NCBI GenBank assembly: GCA_039185015.1
Contig: JBCDAU010000002.1
Span: 184,809 to 248,808, forward strand
From: JBCBSZ01 sp039185015
GTDB taxonomy: Bacteria > Actinomycetota > Acidimicrobiia > Acidimicrobiales > Poriferisodalaceae
DNA: 64,000 bases
Direction of reading: 5' to 3'
In this document: piece by piece, positions 24,511-31,640 of the stretch
How the letters are laid out: each line of letters begins with the position of its first letter
Position numbering within the stretch: position 1 is the first letter of the stretch
Program-made: the position numbers and the translations under genes
Notes under the pieces: generated by a model
What the model was told of the DNA's origin: nothing
What the model saw: the letters and a program-made list of their open reading frames with translations, nothing else
Databases searched by the model: none

Positions 24511-24525
24511 CCTCGGGGAGCGGCG

Positions 24526-24587
24526 GGCCGCAGCAGCCCGCCAGGGCGAGGACACGGGGAGGAGGGCGGGGCTCCGGGGCCCCGCCC
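24526..24587 (-). repeat. Dispersed hairpin repeat, copy A; also yceH terminator
   Basis: Read on the minus strand: GGGCGGGG, CCCCGGAG, CCCCGCCC (a strong stem at 24564-24587), then CTCCTCCCC, TGTCCTCG, and a second small hairpin GCCCTGGCGGGC. Copies B (53659-53717) and C (36457-36515) share the order and most bases. It starts 5 bp after the yceH stop, so the first hairpin probably also ends yceH transcription. Confidence 0.7.
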
Positions 24588-24592
24588 GGGAA

Positions 24593-25258
24593 TCAACTGA
24601 GCCCGAGCTCCCGGCGGACCTCGTCGAGGGAGGCCCGGAGCATCGCTACCTCACGGCGCAGCTCGTCGACCTCGCTCCAGATGTCCTCGTCGTCGACCGC
24701 ACCGGTCGGGACGGCGACCGGCGGGACGACGGCCACCGGGCTCTCCTGGGAGCTGACCCCGACCGGCCCACGCCCCCAGGTGGTGGTCCACCGGGTGGCG
24801 CTCTGTCCGGGCCGACGGGGCAGCTCCGTGGCGAAGCCTCGTTCGGAGAGCTCGGCGAGCACGTCGTCGACCTCGCCCTGGTCCTCGAAGTCGTGCATCC
24901 GCTCGCTCCGGGAGCGGAGCTCGGCCGCGGTCTGCTCCCCGCGGAGCAACAGCAGGCACAGCACCGCCATCGGACCGCCCTCGAGGGAGAAGACCTCGTC
25001 GACCACGTGCCGGTACTTGGTGACGCCACGACCCGACCGAGGGTGGACGGTCCGGGTGAGGGACTCGGAACGCAGCTCGCCGAGGGCGTCCATGACCTGC
25101 GACTCGTCGAGCTCCATCACCGGCTCGCGGCCGGTCGCCTGGTTGCAGGCGGTGACGAGCGCGTTGAGGGTGAGCGGGTACGCCTGGGGCGTGAGCCGCT
25201 CCTTCTCGATCAGGCAGCCGAGGACTCGAGCCCCGACCGGGTCGAGCGCAGGTAACAC
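24593..25258 (-). CDS. YceH/DUF480 family protein
   Basis: 221 residues. The DUF480 tandem winged-helix pattern is clear: LDPVGARVLGCLIEKERLTP, QAYPLTLNALVTACNQATGR, EPVMELDESQVMDALGELRS, and the second module MAVLCLLLLRGEQTAAELRS with RSERMHDFEDQGEVDDVLAE. The C-terminal 40 residues form a predicted coiled coil (VDELRREVAMLRASLDEVRR). The function of this widespread family is not established. GTG start; followed by a strong terminator hairpin. Confidence 0.88.
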   Translation of the reverse strand: MLPALDPVGARVLGCLIEKERLTPQAYPLTLNALVTACNQATGREPVMELDESQVMDALGELRSESLTRTVHPRSGRGVTKYRHVVDEVFSLEGGPMAVLCLLLLRGEQTAAELRSRSERMHDFEDQGEVDDVLAELSERGFATELPRRPGQSATRWTTTWGRGPVGVSSQESPVAVVPPVAVPTGAVDDEDIWSEVDELRREVAMLRASLDEVRRELGLS

Positions 25259-25620
25259 GACCGCGACGGTAGCGAGGCTGGACAGTCGACATCGACCGGG
25301 CCCCGGAGGGAGGGGGTCGACCGGGGCCCGGCGATGTCGAACGTGCGACCGAAGGGGAACCGACGCACGCGTGCTCCCCGGGTTCCCGACGGCGGGGTGG
25401 CCGTCGCCAGGCCCGGGTCCGACGCCGTGCCGATCACCCGGCCGTCACCGCTGACGGTTCGGGTGGAGCTCGACGTCGTCACGAAGGCCAGGGTGACGAT
25501 CGGACGTGTCAACCGGACGACCGGCGTGTCGCGAACGTGCGACCAGTCGCTGTCGTGCACCTGACAAGGGGTGTCGGTTCCCCCGCTCTGCGCGGCCGGG
25601 ATCCCCGTCGAGCACGGGGC
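25259..25620. other. 362-bp gap with one long hairpin
   Basis: No convincing gene. The main feature is the 19-bp inverted repeat at 25287-25339. Open frames on both strands (for example minus-strand 25210-25560, which overlaps yceH) lack family patterns and ribosome sites. Confidence 0.45.
25287..25339. terminator. Long GC-rich hairpin
   Basis: The arms CGACATCG(A)CCGGGCCCCGG and CCGGGGCCCGGCGATGTCG pair over 19 bp with one bulged A and a 14-base purine-rich loop. There is no T-run, as is usual in high-GC actinobacteria. It lies 28 bp upstream of yceH and 282 bp downstream of the nfu-N gene (minus strand), so it could end transcripts from the right or act in the yceH leader. Confidence 0.6.
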
Positions 25621-25914
25621 TCAGCGGTCGACGTAATGCAGGAACATCTCGCCGAGGAGCTCGGCGATGCCGTCGTGGGTCCCGCCCTTGGCGAGCTCGA
25701 CGGTGATGACGTTGCCGTACACGTGGACGTGGTCGACACCGCCACGCTCGAACAGCGCACGGGCGAGCTCGTCGGCCGGATCCTCGGCCGAGCGCCAGTC
25801 GTCGCTGCTCGAGTAGCTGCGGTGCCCCATGCCCGTCAGGGGCCGGTCGGTCTCGAAGCGGACCACGCCGGGCCTGGCGGTCTCGTGCACGGCGACGTTG
25901 ACGGGCTCACCCAT
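25621..25914 (-). CDS. Nfu N-terminal-domain small protein
   Basis: 97 residues. The pattern FETDRPLTGMGHRSYSSSDD, then DPADELARALFERGGVDHVH and VYGNVITVELAKG, fits the Nfu_N fold (the S-P-L-A-x-x-L-F-x-I-x-G-V and F-I-T-V-T-K positions of that family). No cysteines for cluster binding are present, as expected for this half. The CxxC half of Nfu is a separate protein at 51535-51912. A role in Fe-S cluster delivery is inferred from the fold only. ATG 25914 is the natural start. Confidence 0.7.
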   Translation of the reverse strand: MGEPVNVAVHETARPGVVRFETDRPLTGMGHRSYSSSDDWRSAEDPADELARALFERGGVDHVHVYGNVITVELAKGGTHDGIAELLGEMFLHYVDR

Positions 25915-25970
25915 GGAGCCAGACGGTAGCGCTGCCGGAGCCGGACGAGCGATCCGGCCGCCGGAGGGCG

Positions 25971-26780
25971 TCAGAGCTGGTCGAGGTACGGCGTGAGGTC
26001 CTCGTCGACCTCGGGGTAGGACGGATCGAGCTCGGCGAGGGTGTCGCGCAGGATCGTCGCGACGGCGACCTTGCGGTACCAGCGCCGATCGGCGGGCACG
26101 ACATACCAGGGGGCGTCCTCGGTGGAGGTCTCGGCGATCGCGTCCTCCCACACCTCCCGATAGTCGTCCCATGCGGCCCGGGCCTCGAGGTCGCTCGGGT
26201 TGAACTTCCAGCGCACGGTCGGGTCGTCGATGCGCTCGCGCAGCTGCTCGGCCTGCTCGTCCTTGGAGATGTGCAGGAAGAGCTTCACGATCGTCGTGCC
26301 CTCGTCGACCAGCATCTCCTCGAAGCGGCGGATGTGGTCGAAGCGCCGCTTCCACACCTTGGTCGGCACGAGGTCCAGCACTCGCACGACCGTGACGTCC
26401 TCGTAGTGGCTCCGGTCGAAGACGGTGATCTCGCCCCGTCGGGGCGTGTGGGCGTGGATGCGCCAGAGGTAGTCCCGCTCGAGCTCCTCCTCCGACGGCT
26501 TGCCGAACGAGACGGCGTGGACGCCCAGGGAGTTGGTGTGGCGGAAGACGTCGCGGATCGTCGAGCTCTTCCCGGCGGTGTCCATGCCCTGGAGCACGAC
26601 GAGCACCCGGTGGCGGTCCTCGGCGAACAGCCGTCGCTGCAGGTCGGCGATCTCGCGGCCGAGCTCGTCGAGGCGGGCGAGGCCCTCCTCCTTCTTCCCG
26701 TCGAAGAGCGCGTCGTCGCGGGTCGGTAGCTGCTTCAGGTCGACCTTCGTCCCCGGCTCGATCCGGTACTCGTCGGTCAC
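25971..26780 (-). CDS. ppk2: Polyphosphate kinase 2 family phosphotransferase
   Basis: 269 residues. VLVVLQGMDTAGKSSTIRDV contains the PPK2 Walker A (GMDTAGK). ITVFDRSHYEDVTVVRVLDL contains the Walker B and lid DRSHYED. WKFNPSDLEARAAWDDYREV and WYVVPADRRWYRKVAVATIL are also family segments. It should transfer phosphate between polyphosphate and nucleotides; whether the acceptor is AMP, ADP or GDP cannot be read safely. Start GTG 26780 overlaps the rnhB stop (GTGA), so it is translated with rnhB. Confidence 0.92.
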   Translation of the reverse strand: MTDEYRIEPGTKVDLKQLPTRDDALFDGKKEEGLARLDELGREIADLQRRLFAEDRHRVLVVLQGMDTAGKSSTIRDVFRHTNSLGVHAVSFGKPSEEELERDYLWRIHAHTPRRGEITVFDRSHYEDVTVVRVLDLVPTKVWKRRFDHIRRFEEMLVDEGTTIVKLFLHISKDEQAEQLRERIDDPTVRWKFNPSDLEARAAWDDYREVWEDAIAETSTEDAPWYVVPADRRWYRKVAVATILRDTLAELDPSYPEVDEDLTPYLDQL

Positions 26781-27463
26781 AGGTCCTCCCACAACGTCGG
26801 CTGCATGGCGGCGTCCCGGTCGTAGCGGGCGAGACCGGTCCAGGGCAGCTTGTCCATGAACACCCAGCTGCGCCGGTGGATGGCGCTGGGCCCGTACCAG
26901 GCCAGCGCCGCCCGGTGGTGCGGCGACGGGTACCCCTTGTTGCCGTCGAAGCCGTACTCGGGATGGTGCTCGGCCCACGCCCGCATCCGGCGATCGCGCA
27001 CCACCTTGGCGAGGATCGACGCCGACGCGATCGACAGGCACGAGGCGTCGCCCTTGACGATCGTGCGGGTCGGGTGGTCGGCGACGAAATCCCACGAGCC
27101 ATCGATCAGCACCATGTCGGGAACGATGCCGACGGCGTCGATCGCCCGCCTCGCGGCGAGCCGCTGCGCCTCGGACATCCCGAGCTCGTCGCACTCCCAC
27201 TGCTCGGCGTGCCCGATGCCCCAGCCGACGCACCAGGCGGCGATCCGATCGAAGAGTCGCTCACGCTCGCTTTCCGGGAGCTGCTTGGAATCGCGCACCC
27301 GGTACACCCGACGATCCCGCGGGACGACCGCGGCGCCGATGGTGAGCGGCCCGGCCCACGCCCCACGACCGACCTCGTCGAGCCCGACGACGACCTCCAC
27401 GCCCTCGCCCCACAGCTCCTTCTCGTGGCGCAACGACGGGGGGCGGGTGCGGGCGGCCGGCAC
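26777..27463 (-). CDS. rnhB: Ribonuclease HII
   Basis: 228 residues. VVVGLDEVGRGAWAGPLTIG holds the first two catalytic acids (DE), MVLIDGSWDF the third, and GDASCLSIASASILAKVVRD the last Asp. HHPEYGFDGNKGYPSPHHRA is the family C-terminal signature. The enzyme cuts RNA-DNA hybrids at misincorporated ribonucleotides. The frame is open far upstream, but that extension covers the divergent membrane gene; GTG 27463 (VPAARTRPPSLRHEKELWGE) is a reasonable start. Confidence 0.95.
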   Translation of the reverse strand: MPAARTRPPSLRHEKELWGEGVEVVVGLDEVGRGAWAGPLTIGAAVVPRDRRVYRVRDSKQLPESERERLFDRIAAWCVGWGIGHAEQWECDELGMSEAQRLAARRAIDAVGIVPDMVLIDGSWDFVADHPTRTIVKGDASCLSIASASILAKVVRDRRMRAWAEHHPEYGFDGNKGYPSPHHRAALAWYGPSAIHRRSWVFMDKLPWTGLARYDRDAAMQPTLWEDL

Positions 27464-27556
27464 GCCGATCGAACCTAGTGCCTCGTCCGGGGAACGTTGG
27501 CGAGGTAGGAGCCGCCAACCGGTGCGAGGCGGCGGCTGGCGCGCGAGGATCGCGCC

Positions 27557-28588
27557 GTGGCCACGACGACCGCCCCCACCGACATCGAGGACACCGAGGC
27601 GCCGCCGGTCTCGCCGAACCCGAAGGGGCTCGCCGAGATCCGTGCCTTCGCCAAGCGGGTGCTCGCCGAGTTCAAGCAGCACTACGTGCCGGTCAAGGCG
27701 GCCGGCGTCGCGTTCTTCGCGTTCCTCGCGCTGATCCCGACCCTCGTCGCAATCATCAGCGTCTACGGCCTGGTGGCCGACCCCGACGAGATCACCGAGC
27801 AGATCACCGACGCCACCGAGAGCCTGCCGCCCGAGACGTCGCAGTTCCTGAGCGACCAGATGAGCCGCATCGCAGACAGCAGCGGCGGCGCCGTGGGACT
27901 GGCTCTCGCCGGCTCCATCCTCGTCGCGCTCCTCTCGGCGTCGGCCGCCGTGAAGCACGTGATGAGCACGCTCAACGTGATCTACGAGTTCCCCGAGACG
28001 CGAGGTGGTGTGAAGCTCCGGCTGACGGCATACGGGCTCACCGCCGGCGCGGTCGTCACGATCGTCGTCGGTGCGCTCGCGCTGGGGGCGCTGCCGGCCA
28101 TCCTCGCTGCGGCCGACATCGGTGCCCTCGGCCGCTGGCTGGCGACCGTGGCCGTGTACCCGCTCATGCTCCTCGCCTTCGCGGTGGCCCTCTCGATCCT
28201 CTACTGGGTCGGTCCGGACCGCCAGGGCATCGGGCAGTTCCGGTTCTTCAGCGTCGGAGCGATCATCGCGACCGTGCTGTGGCTCGTCGGCACCGCAGCC
28301 TTCTCGATCTTCGTCACCAACTTCGGCAACTACAACGAGACCTACGGCATCTTCGCCGGGATCATCGTGCTGCTCTTGTGGTTCAACCTCACCGCCAGAG
28401 CGGTCTTGCTCGGAGCCGAGATCGACGCCACACGGCTGAAGCTCCACGCCGAGGCCGAGGCCGAGCGGCGACGCACGACGAACCCTCCGGTGATGCTCGA
28501 GGACGGTGAGCGGACGCAGGCGGGCAAGGCGGCGCTCGTCGGCGTCCTCGTCGGCGCGGCGATCGGCGGGATCACCGGCCGAGGCTGA
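27557..28588 (+). CDS. YihY/BrkB-family inner-membrane protein
   Basis: 343 residues. YVPVKAAGVAFFAFLALIPT matches the A-x-A-L-x-Y-x-x-x-x-S-L-x-P start of the YihY family. Five or six membrane segments follow, including GLALAGSILVALLSASAAVK, LTAGAVVTIVVGALALGALP, VYPLMLLAFAVALSILYWV and IIATVLWLVGTAAFSIFVTN. The conserved loop NFGNYNETYGIFAGIIVLLL with WFNLTARAVLLGAEI is typical. The old name RNase BN is wrong for this family; function is unknown. Divergent from rnhB. Confidence 0.9.
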   Translation: MATTTAPTDIEDTEAPPVSPNPKGLAEIRAFAKRVLAEFKQHYVPVKAAGVAFFAFLALIPTLVAIISVYGLVADPDEITEQITDATESLPPETSQFLSDQMSRIADSSGGAVGLALAGSILVALLSASAAVKHVMSTLNVIYEFPETRGGVKLRLTAYGLTAGAVVTIVVGALALGALPAILAAADIGALGRWLATVAVYPLMLLAFAVALSILYWVGPDRQGIGQFRFFSVGAIIATVLWLVGTAAFSIFVTNFGNYNETYGIFAGIIVLLLWFNLTARAVLLGAEIDATRLKLHAEAEAERRRTTNPPVMLEDGERTQAGKAALVGVLVGAAIGGITGRG

Positions 28589-28632
28589 CGGGCCGGAAAC
28601 GGACGGAGACGAAGCCGACCGAACCGAACGGG

Positions 28633-28659
28633 GAGCCGGAGCGACGCGCGCTCCGGCTC
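28633..28659 (+). terminator. Hairpin after the YihY gene
   Basis: GAGCCGGAGC, a 7-base loop, GCTCCGGCTC: a perfect 10-bp stem 44 bp after the stop. Confidence 0.6.
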
Positions 28660-28694
28660 GACCCGATCGACCCGAACGCCGCGGGAGGGCCCAA

Positions 28695-28736
28695 GCCCCC
28701 CAGGTGCCCCCCCACGGCGCCGACGCCCCTGGGGGC
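28695..28736 (-). terminator. Hairpin after the pentapeptide-repeat gene
   Basis: GCCCCCCAGG and CCTGGGGGC pair with a GC-rich loop, 54 bp past the stop of the minus-strand lipoprotein gene. Confidence 0.45.
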
Positions 28737-28789
28737 GGCGGTCTCGGACCGTGGCGGCGACCCGGAGGTCGCCGTGGCTCCCCAGGACT

Positions 28790-30118
28790 TTAGCCCTCAA
28801 TCGCTCCCACGGACAGATCGAAGTTGTCACCGACGTCGCAGCTGCCGACGTTGTCGATGGTCGCGACGCCGCTCGGGCACACGACGTCGCTGAGCTCGAG
28901 CCCGTCACGGACGGCGCCGAACAGGTCGGCGCCGGTCAGGTCGACCCGGTCGAGGAGCGCATCGGTCAGATCGGCCTCGGTGAGGATCGCCCCGTTCATG
29001 CTGGTCCGCTGCGCCCACAGCTCACGCAACACGGCGGAGCTGAACACGGCGCCGTCGGCCGACACGTTCCGGAAGAAGACCTCGGTGAGGTTGGCGCCGG
29101 TGAGGTCGGCCCCGTCGAAGATCGCTCCGACGAAGCCGGTGCCGACCAGGGAGGCTCCCGTCAGGTTGGCGCCGGTGAAGTCCGAGCCGTCGGGCCACAG
29201 GCCGGCGCCGCCGTTCTCCTCGTCGGTCAGGAGCGCACCGGTCATGTCGGCGCCGCGGTAGCTGCGCACCTCGACGACGGCCTGGGAGAAGTCGAAGCCC
29301 GGCAGCAGCGCGGCGTCGAGTGTGCCCCTCAGCGTCATCTCGTTCCAGAAGGCGAAGTCGCGCACCGGGGAGCCGTCGGGACCGGAGTCGACCTCGTCGG
29401 CCCCACCGCTGCCGAAGTCGCAGGACTCGTCGATGAACACGTTGCGCAGGTCGATGCCCGGTCCGGCCACCAGGACGTTGCAGCCCATGGTCGCCTCGAA
29501 GAACACCGCACGGGTCAGCCCGTTCTCGGCGGCGGTCATCGTCGAGCCGACGAGGTTGGCGCCACTGAAGTCGGCACCGCGGAGGTCGGAGTCGGCGAAG
29601 TCCGCACCCCGGAGATCGGCACCGACGAAGCTCGCGCCGACGGCATCGATCGAGAGGCGGGCACCACGCAGATCGGCACCGGAGAGGTCTGCTCCGGAGA
29701 GGTCCAGACGACCAGCGCCGTCGGCGTCGAACTCGTCGGACTCGAACACGCCGATCTCTGCGTCGGCCAGGTCGATGCCGGAGAGGCGGGCGCAGATCAG
29801 GCTCGGACCGTCGAAGACGGCCTCACCGAGCGGCTCGCCGACGAGGTCCGACACGGCGTCGCCCCGCTCGGCGCAGTCGGCACGGACCAGCTCGATGGCG
29901 GCGTCGGCTTCGGCCAACACCGCGGCGGAACCGCCGATGGGGTCACCGGCCGCGGCGGCCGGTTCGGTCTCGGTGCCCTCGGCGGGCACGACGGCGTCGT
30001 CGCCGTCCTCTTGCGTCGCCAGCGCGCTCGGCTCGGCCAGCTCGCCGTCGGCCGAGGAGCAGGCGGCGGCGATCAGCGCGAGTGCGATCAGCGCTGCGAT
30101 CGTGCGGAGCTGTCTCAC
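28790..30118 (-). CDS. Pentapeptide-repeat lipoprotein
   Basis: 442 residues. GTG 30118 gives a lipoprotein signal (LIALALIAAACSSADGE, lipobox AAAC). A linker rich in Glu and Ala follows, then long runs of A(D/N)LxG repeats such as LDLSGADLSGADLRGARLSI and GADLRGADFADSDLRGADFS. Such repeats fold into a four-sided beta-helix. Two non-repeat insertions contain cysteines (CNVLVAGPGIDLRN and ESCDFGSGG; CPSGVATIDNVGSC), which may form disulfides outside the cell. An extracellular, membrane-anchored structural or binding protein is inferred; no enzyme activity is visible. Confidence 0.85.
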   Translation of the reverse strand: MRQLRTIAALIALALIAAACSSADGELAEPSALATQEDGDDAVVPAEGTETEPAAAAGDPIGGSAAVLAEADAAIELVRADCAERGDAVSDLVGEPLGEAVFDGPSLICARLSGIDLADAEIGVFESDEFDADGAGRLDLSGADLSGADLRGARLSIDAVGASFVGADLRGADFADSDLRGADFSGANLVGSTMTAAENGLTRAVFFEATMGCNVLVAGPGIDLRNVFIDESCDFGSGGADEVDSGPDGSPVRDFAFWNEMTLRGTLDAALLPGFDFSQAVVEVRSYRGADMTGALLTDEENGGAGLWPDGSDFTGANLTGASLVGTGFVGAIFDGADLTGANLTEVFFRNVSADGAVFSSAVLRELWAQRTSMNGAILTEADLTDALLDRVDLTGADLFGAVRDGLELSDVVCPSGVATIDNVGSCDVGDNFDLSVGAIEG

Positions 30119-30213
30119 GGTCTGGGACTCCTGACCTCTCGTACCCGGCCCCGAAACGGACCGACCCGGTACCTGTCGGTCGGCGTTGGGGGTCAGTTGA
30201 GGAGACGGCGCGA

Positions 30214-30645
30214 TCACGACGGATCGGCACCGTCGGACGGTTCGACCCGGGCGATGGCCTCGACCTCGTCGGGATCGACCTCGGTGGACACGAACGCGTC
30301 GACGATCTCGTCCGCGAGCGGCGCCGAGGTGAGCCGTAGGCCGAGGGCCAGCACGTTCGCGTCGTTCCACCGTCGGGCGCCCGCAGCGGTCGCGGCATCG
30401 GTGCACAGCGCCGCCCGCACGCCGACGACCTTGTTGGCGGCGAGGGCGACCCCGGTACCGGTCCAGCAGCACACGACCCCCAGGTCGGCGCCGCCGGCGG
30501 CCACCGTCTCACCGACCGCGCGACCCACTTCCGGCCACGGATCGCCCGGCCGCACGACCTCGACCTGGTGGCCGAGGTCGCTCAGGTGATCGGCGATGTG
30601 ATCGGTGACCTCGGTCGTCTCGTCGGTGGAGAACACGATCCTCAC
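30214..30645 (-). CDS. RpiB/LacAB-family sugar-phosphate isomerase
   Basis: 143 residues. LGVVCCWTGTGVALAANKVV carries the RpiB active-site cysteine and phosphate-binding GTG loop, followed by VRAALCTDAATAAGARRWND and ANVLALGLRLT. Together these fit ribose-5-phosphate isomerase B or its LacA/LacB relatives. The N-terminus MRIVFSTDETTEVTDHIADH replaces the usual aspartate-rich start, so the substrate may differ from ribose-5-phosphate. GTG start, divergent from carD. Confidence 0.82.
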   Translation of the reverse strand: MRIVFSTDETTEVTDHIADHLSDLGHQVEVVRPGDPWPEVGRAVGETVAAGGADLGVVCCWTGTGVALAANKVVGVRAALCTDAATAAGARRWNDANVLALGLRLTSAPLADEIVDAFVSTEVDPDEVEAIARVEPSDGADPS

Positions 30646-30791
30646 CGCTGCAGCACCTCCCGTGCCCGCGCCGTGGACCCTAGTTGGGGTGCAGGTGTGT
30701 GACAGGGCGCGGCCGATGGCACACTGTGGAGCCGCCCGGACCGGGCGGTGGTGTGTGGCGTACAGCGGTACGCGGAGGAGCTCGCTCGAAG

Positions 30792-31271
30792 GTGTCGTTC
30801 AAAGTCGGTGACCACGTCGTGTACCCGCACCATGGTGCGGCCGAGATCGTCGCCCGTGAGATGCGCGCCGCCTTCGGCGAGGAGCGCGAGTACCTCATCG
30901 TCGAGACCGCCCACGACGGCCTCCGGGTGATGGTGCCCGTCGACAAGGCCGACGACGTGGGCCTGCGCCCTCCGATCTCCGAGCAGGACGTCAACGACGT
31001 GCTCGAGCTGCTCCGCAAGAAGGACGTCCGCGAGCCGGCCAACTGGTCGCGGCGCTTCAAGAACCACCAGGAGAAGCTGAAGTCCGGCGACATCTTCCAG
31101 GTGGCCGAGGTCGTCCGGAACCTGTCGCTGCGCGACCGCTCCAAGGGCCTGTCGGCGGCCGAGAAGTCGATGCTCATGGAGTCGCAGCGCATCCTCGTGT
31201 CCGAGCTCAGCCTCTCCTGGGAGGTCGACGAGGACGAGGCCCTCGACCGGGTGACGGCCGAGCTCTCCTAG
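30792..31271 (+). CDS. carD: CarD-family RNA polymerase-binding regulator
   Basis: 159 residues from GTG 30792. The N-terminal RNA-polymerase-interacting domain is FKVGDHVVYPHHGAAEIVAR with YLIVETAHDGLRVMVPVDKA. The C-terminal helical DNA-binding domain contains VAEVVRNLSLRDRSKGLSAA and EKSMLMESQRILVSELSLSW. CarD binds the beta subunit and stabilises open promoter complexes, and is essential in mycobacteria. The ribosome site is GGAGG at about 30776. A GCCGCCC/GGGCGG hairpin at 30732-30749 lies in the leader. Its length and motifs are normal. Confidence 0.95.
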   Translation: MSFKVGDHVVYPHHGAAEIVAREMRAAFGEEREYLIVETAHDGLRVMVPVDKADDVGLRPPISEQDVNDVLELLRKKDVREPANWSRRFKNHQEKLKSGDIFQVAEVVRNLSLRDRSKGLSAAEKSMLMESQRILVSELSLSWEVDEDEALDRVTAELS

Positions 31272-31355
31272 CGCGCCGAGCGCCTGTCCCGCACCTGTCC
31301 GGGCGCTCCAGAACGGCGATCGACTGCCGACGGGAACTCCACGTTCGAGTCCCGG

Positions 31356-31604
31356 GTGGTCGTCATGGTCCTGTTCTTCGTCGTGGTGGGTGTGGCGATG
31401 TGGATCTGGTGGCGCGTCGTGCCGAGCGTCCTCGCCGCCGAGCTGGACGGTCGTGCGGTGCACGCCCCCACCGACCCGCTCGGTGACGCCATCCGGCTCC
31501 GGGCCGCCGCCCTCCATCAGGTCCGCCTCGAGCGGCGCATCGACCGGGAAGCCCCTCGGCTGATCGCCGACGTGGAGCGCTTCCTCCGGGACCGCGCGAG
31601 GTAG
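31356..31604 (+). CDS. Small single-pass membrane protein
   Basis: 82 residues: an N-terminal hydrophobic helix (VVMVLFFVVVGVAMWIWWRV) followed by a charged, helical cytoplasmic part (HQVRLERRIDREAPRLIADV). GTG 31356 and ATG 31365 are both possible starts. It follows carD by 84 bp on the same strand. No family recognised. Confidence 0.6.
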   Translation: MVVMVLFFVVVGVAMWIWWRVVPSVLAAELDGRAVHAPTDPLGDAIRLRAAALHQVRLERRIDREAPRLIADVERFLRDRAR

Positions 31605-31640
31605 ACCTCAGCGCCGCCGCGGCCGAGCCGCAGGAGCGGT

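Noticed and set aside
31335..31360. tRNA T-loop-like GTTCGAGTCCC
   Set aside because: The flanking bases do not form a T-stem, and no acceptor, D or anticodon arms are present.
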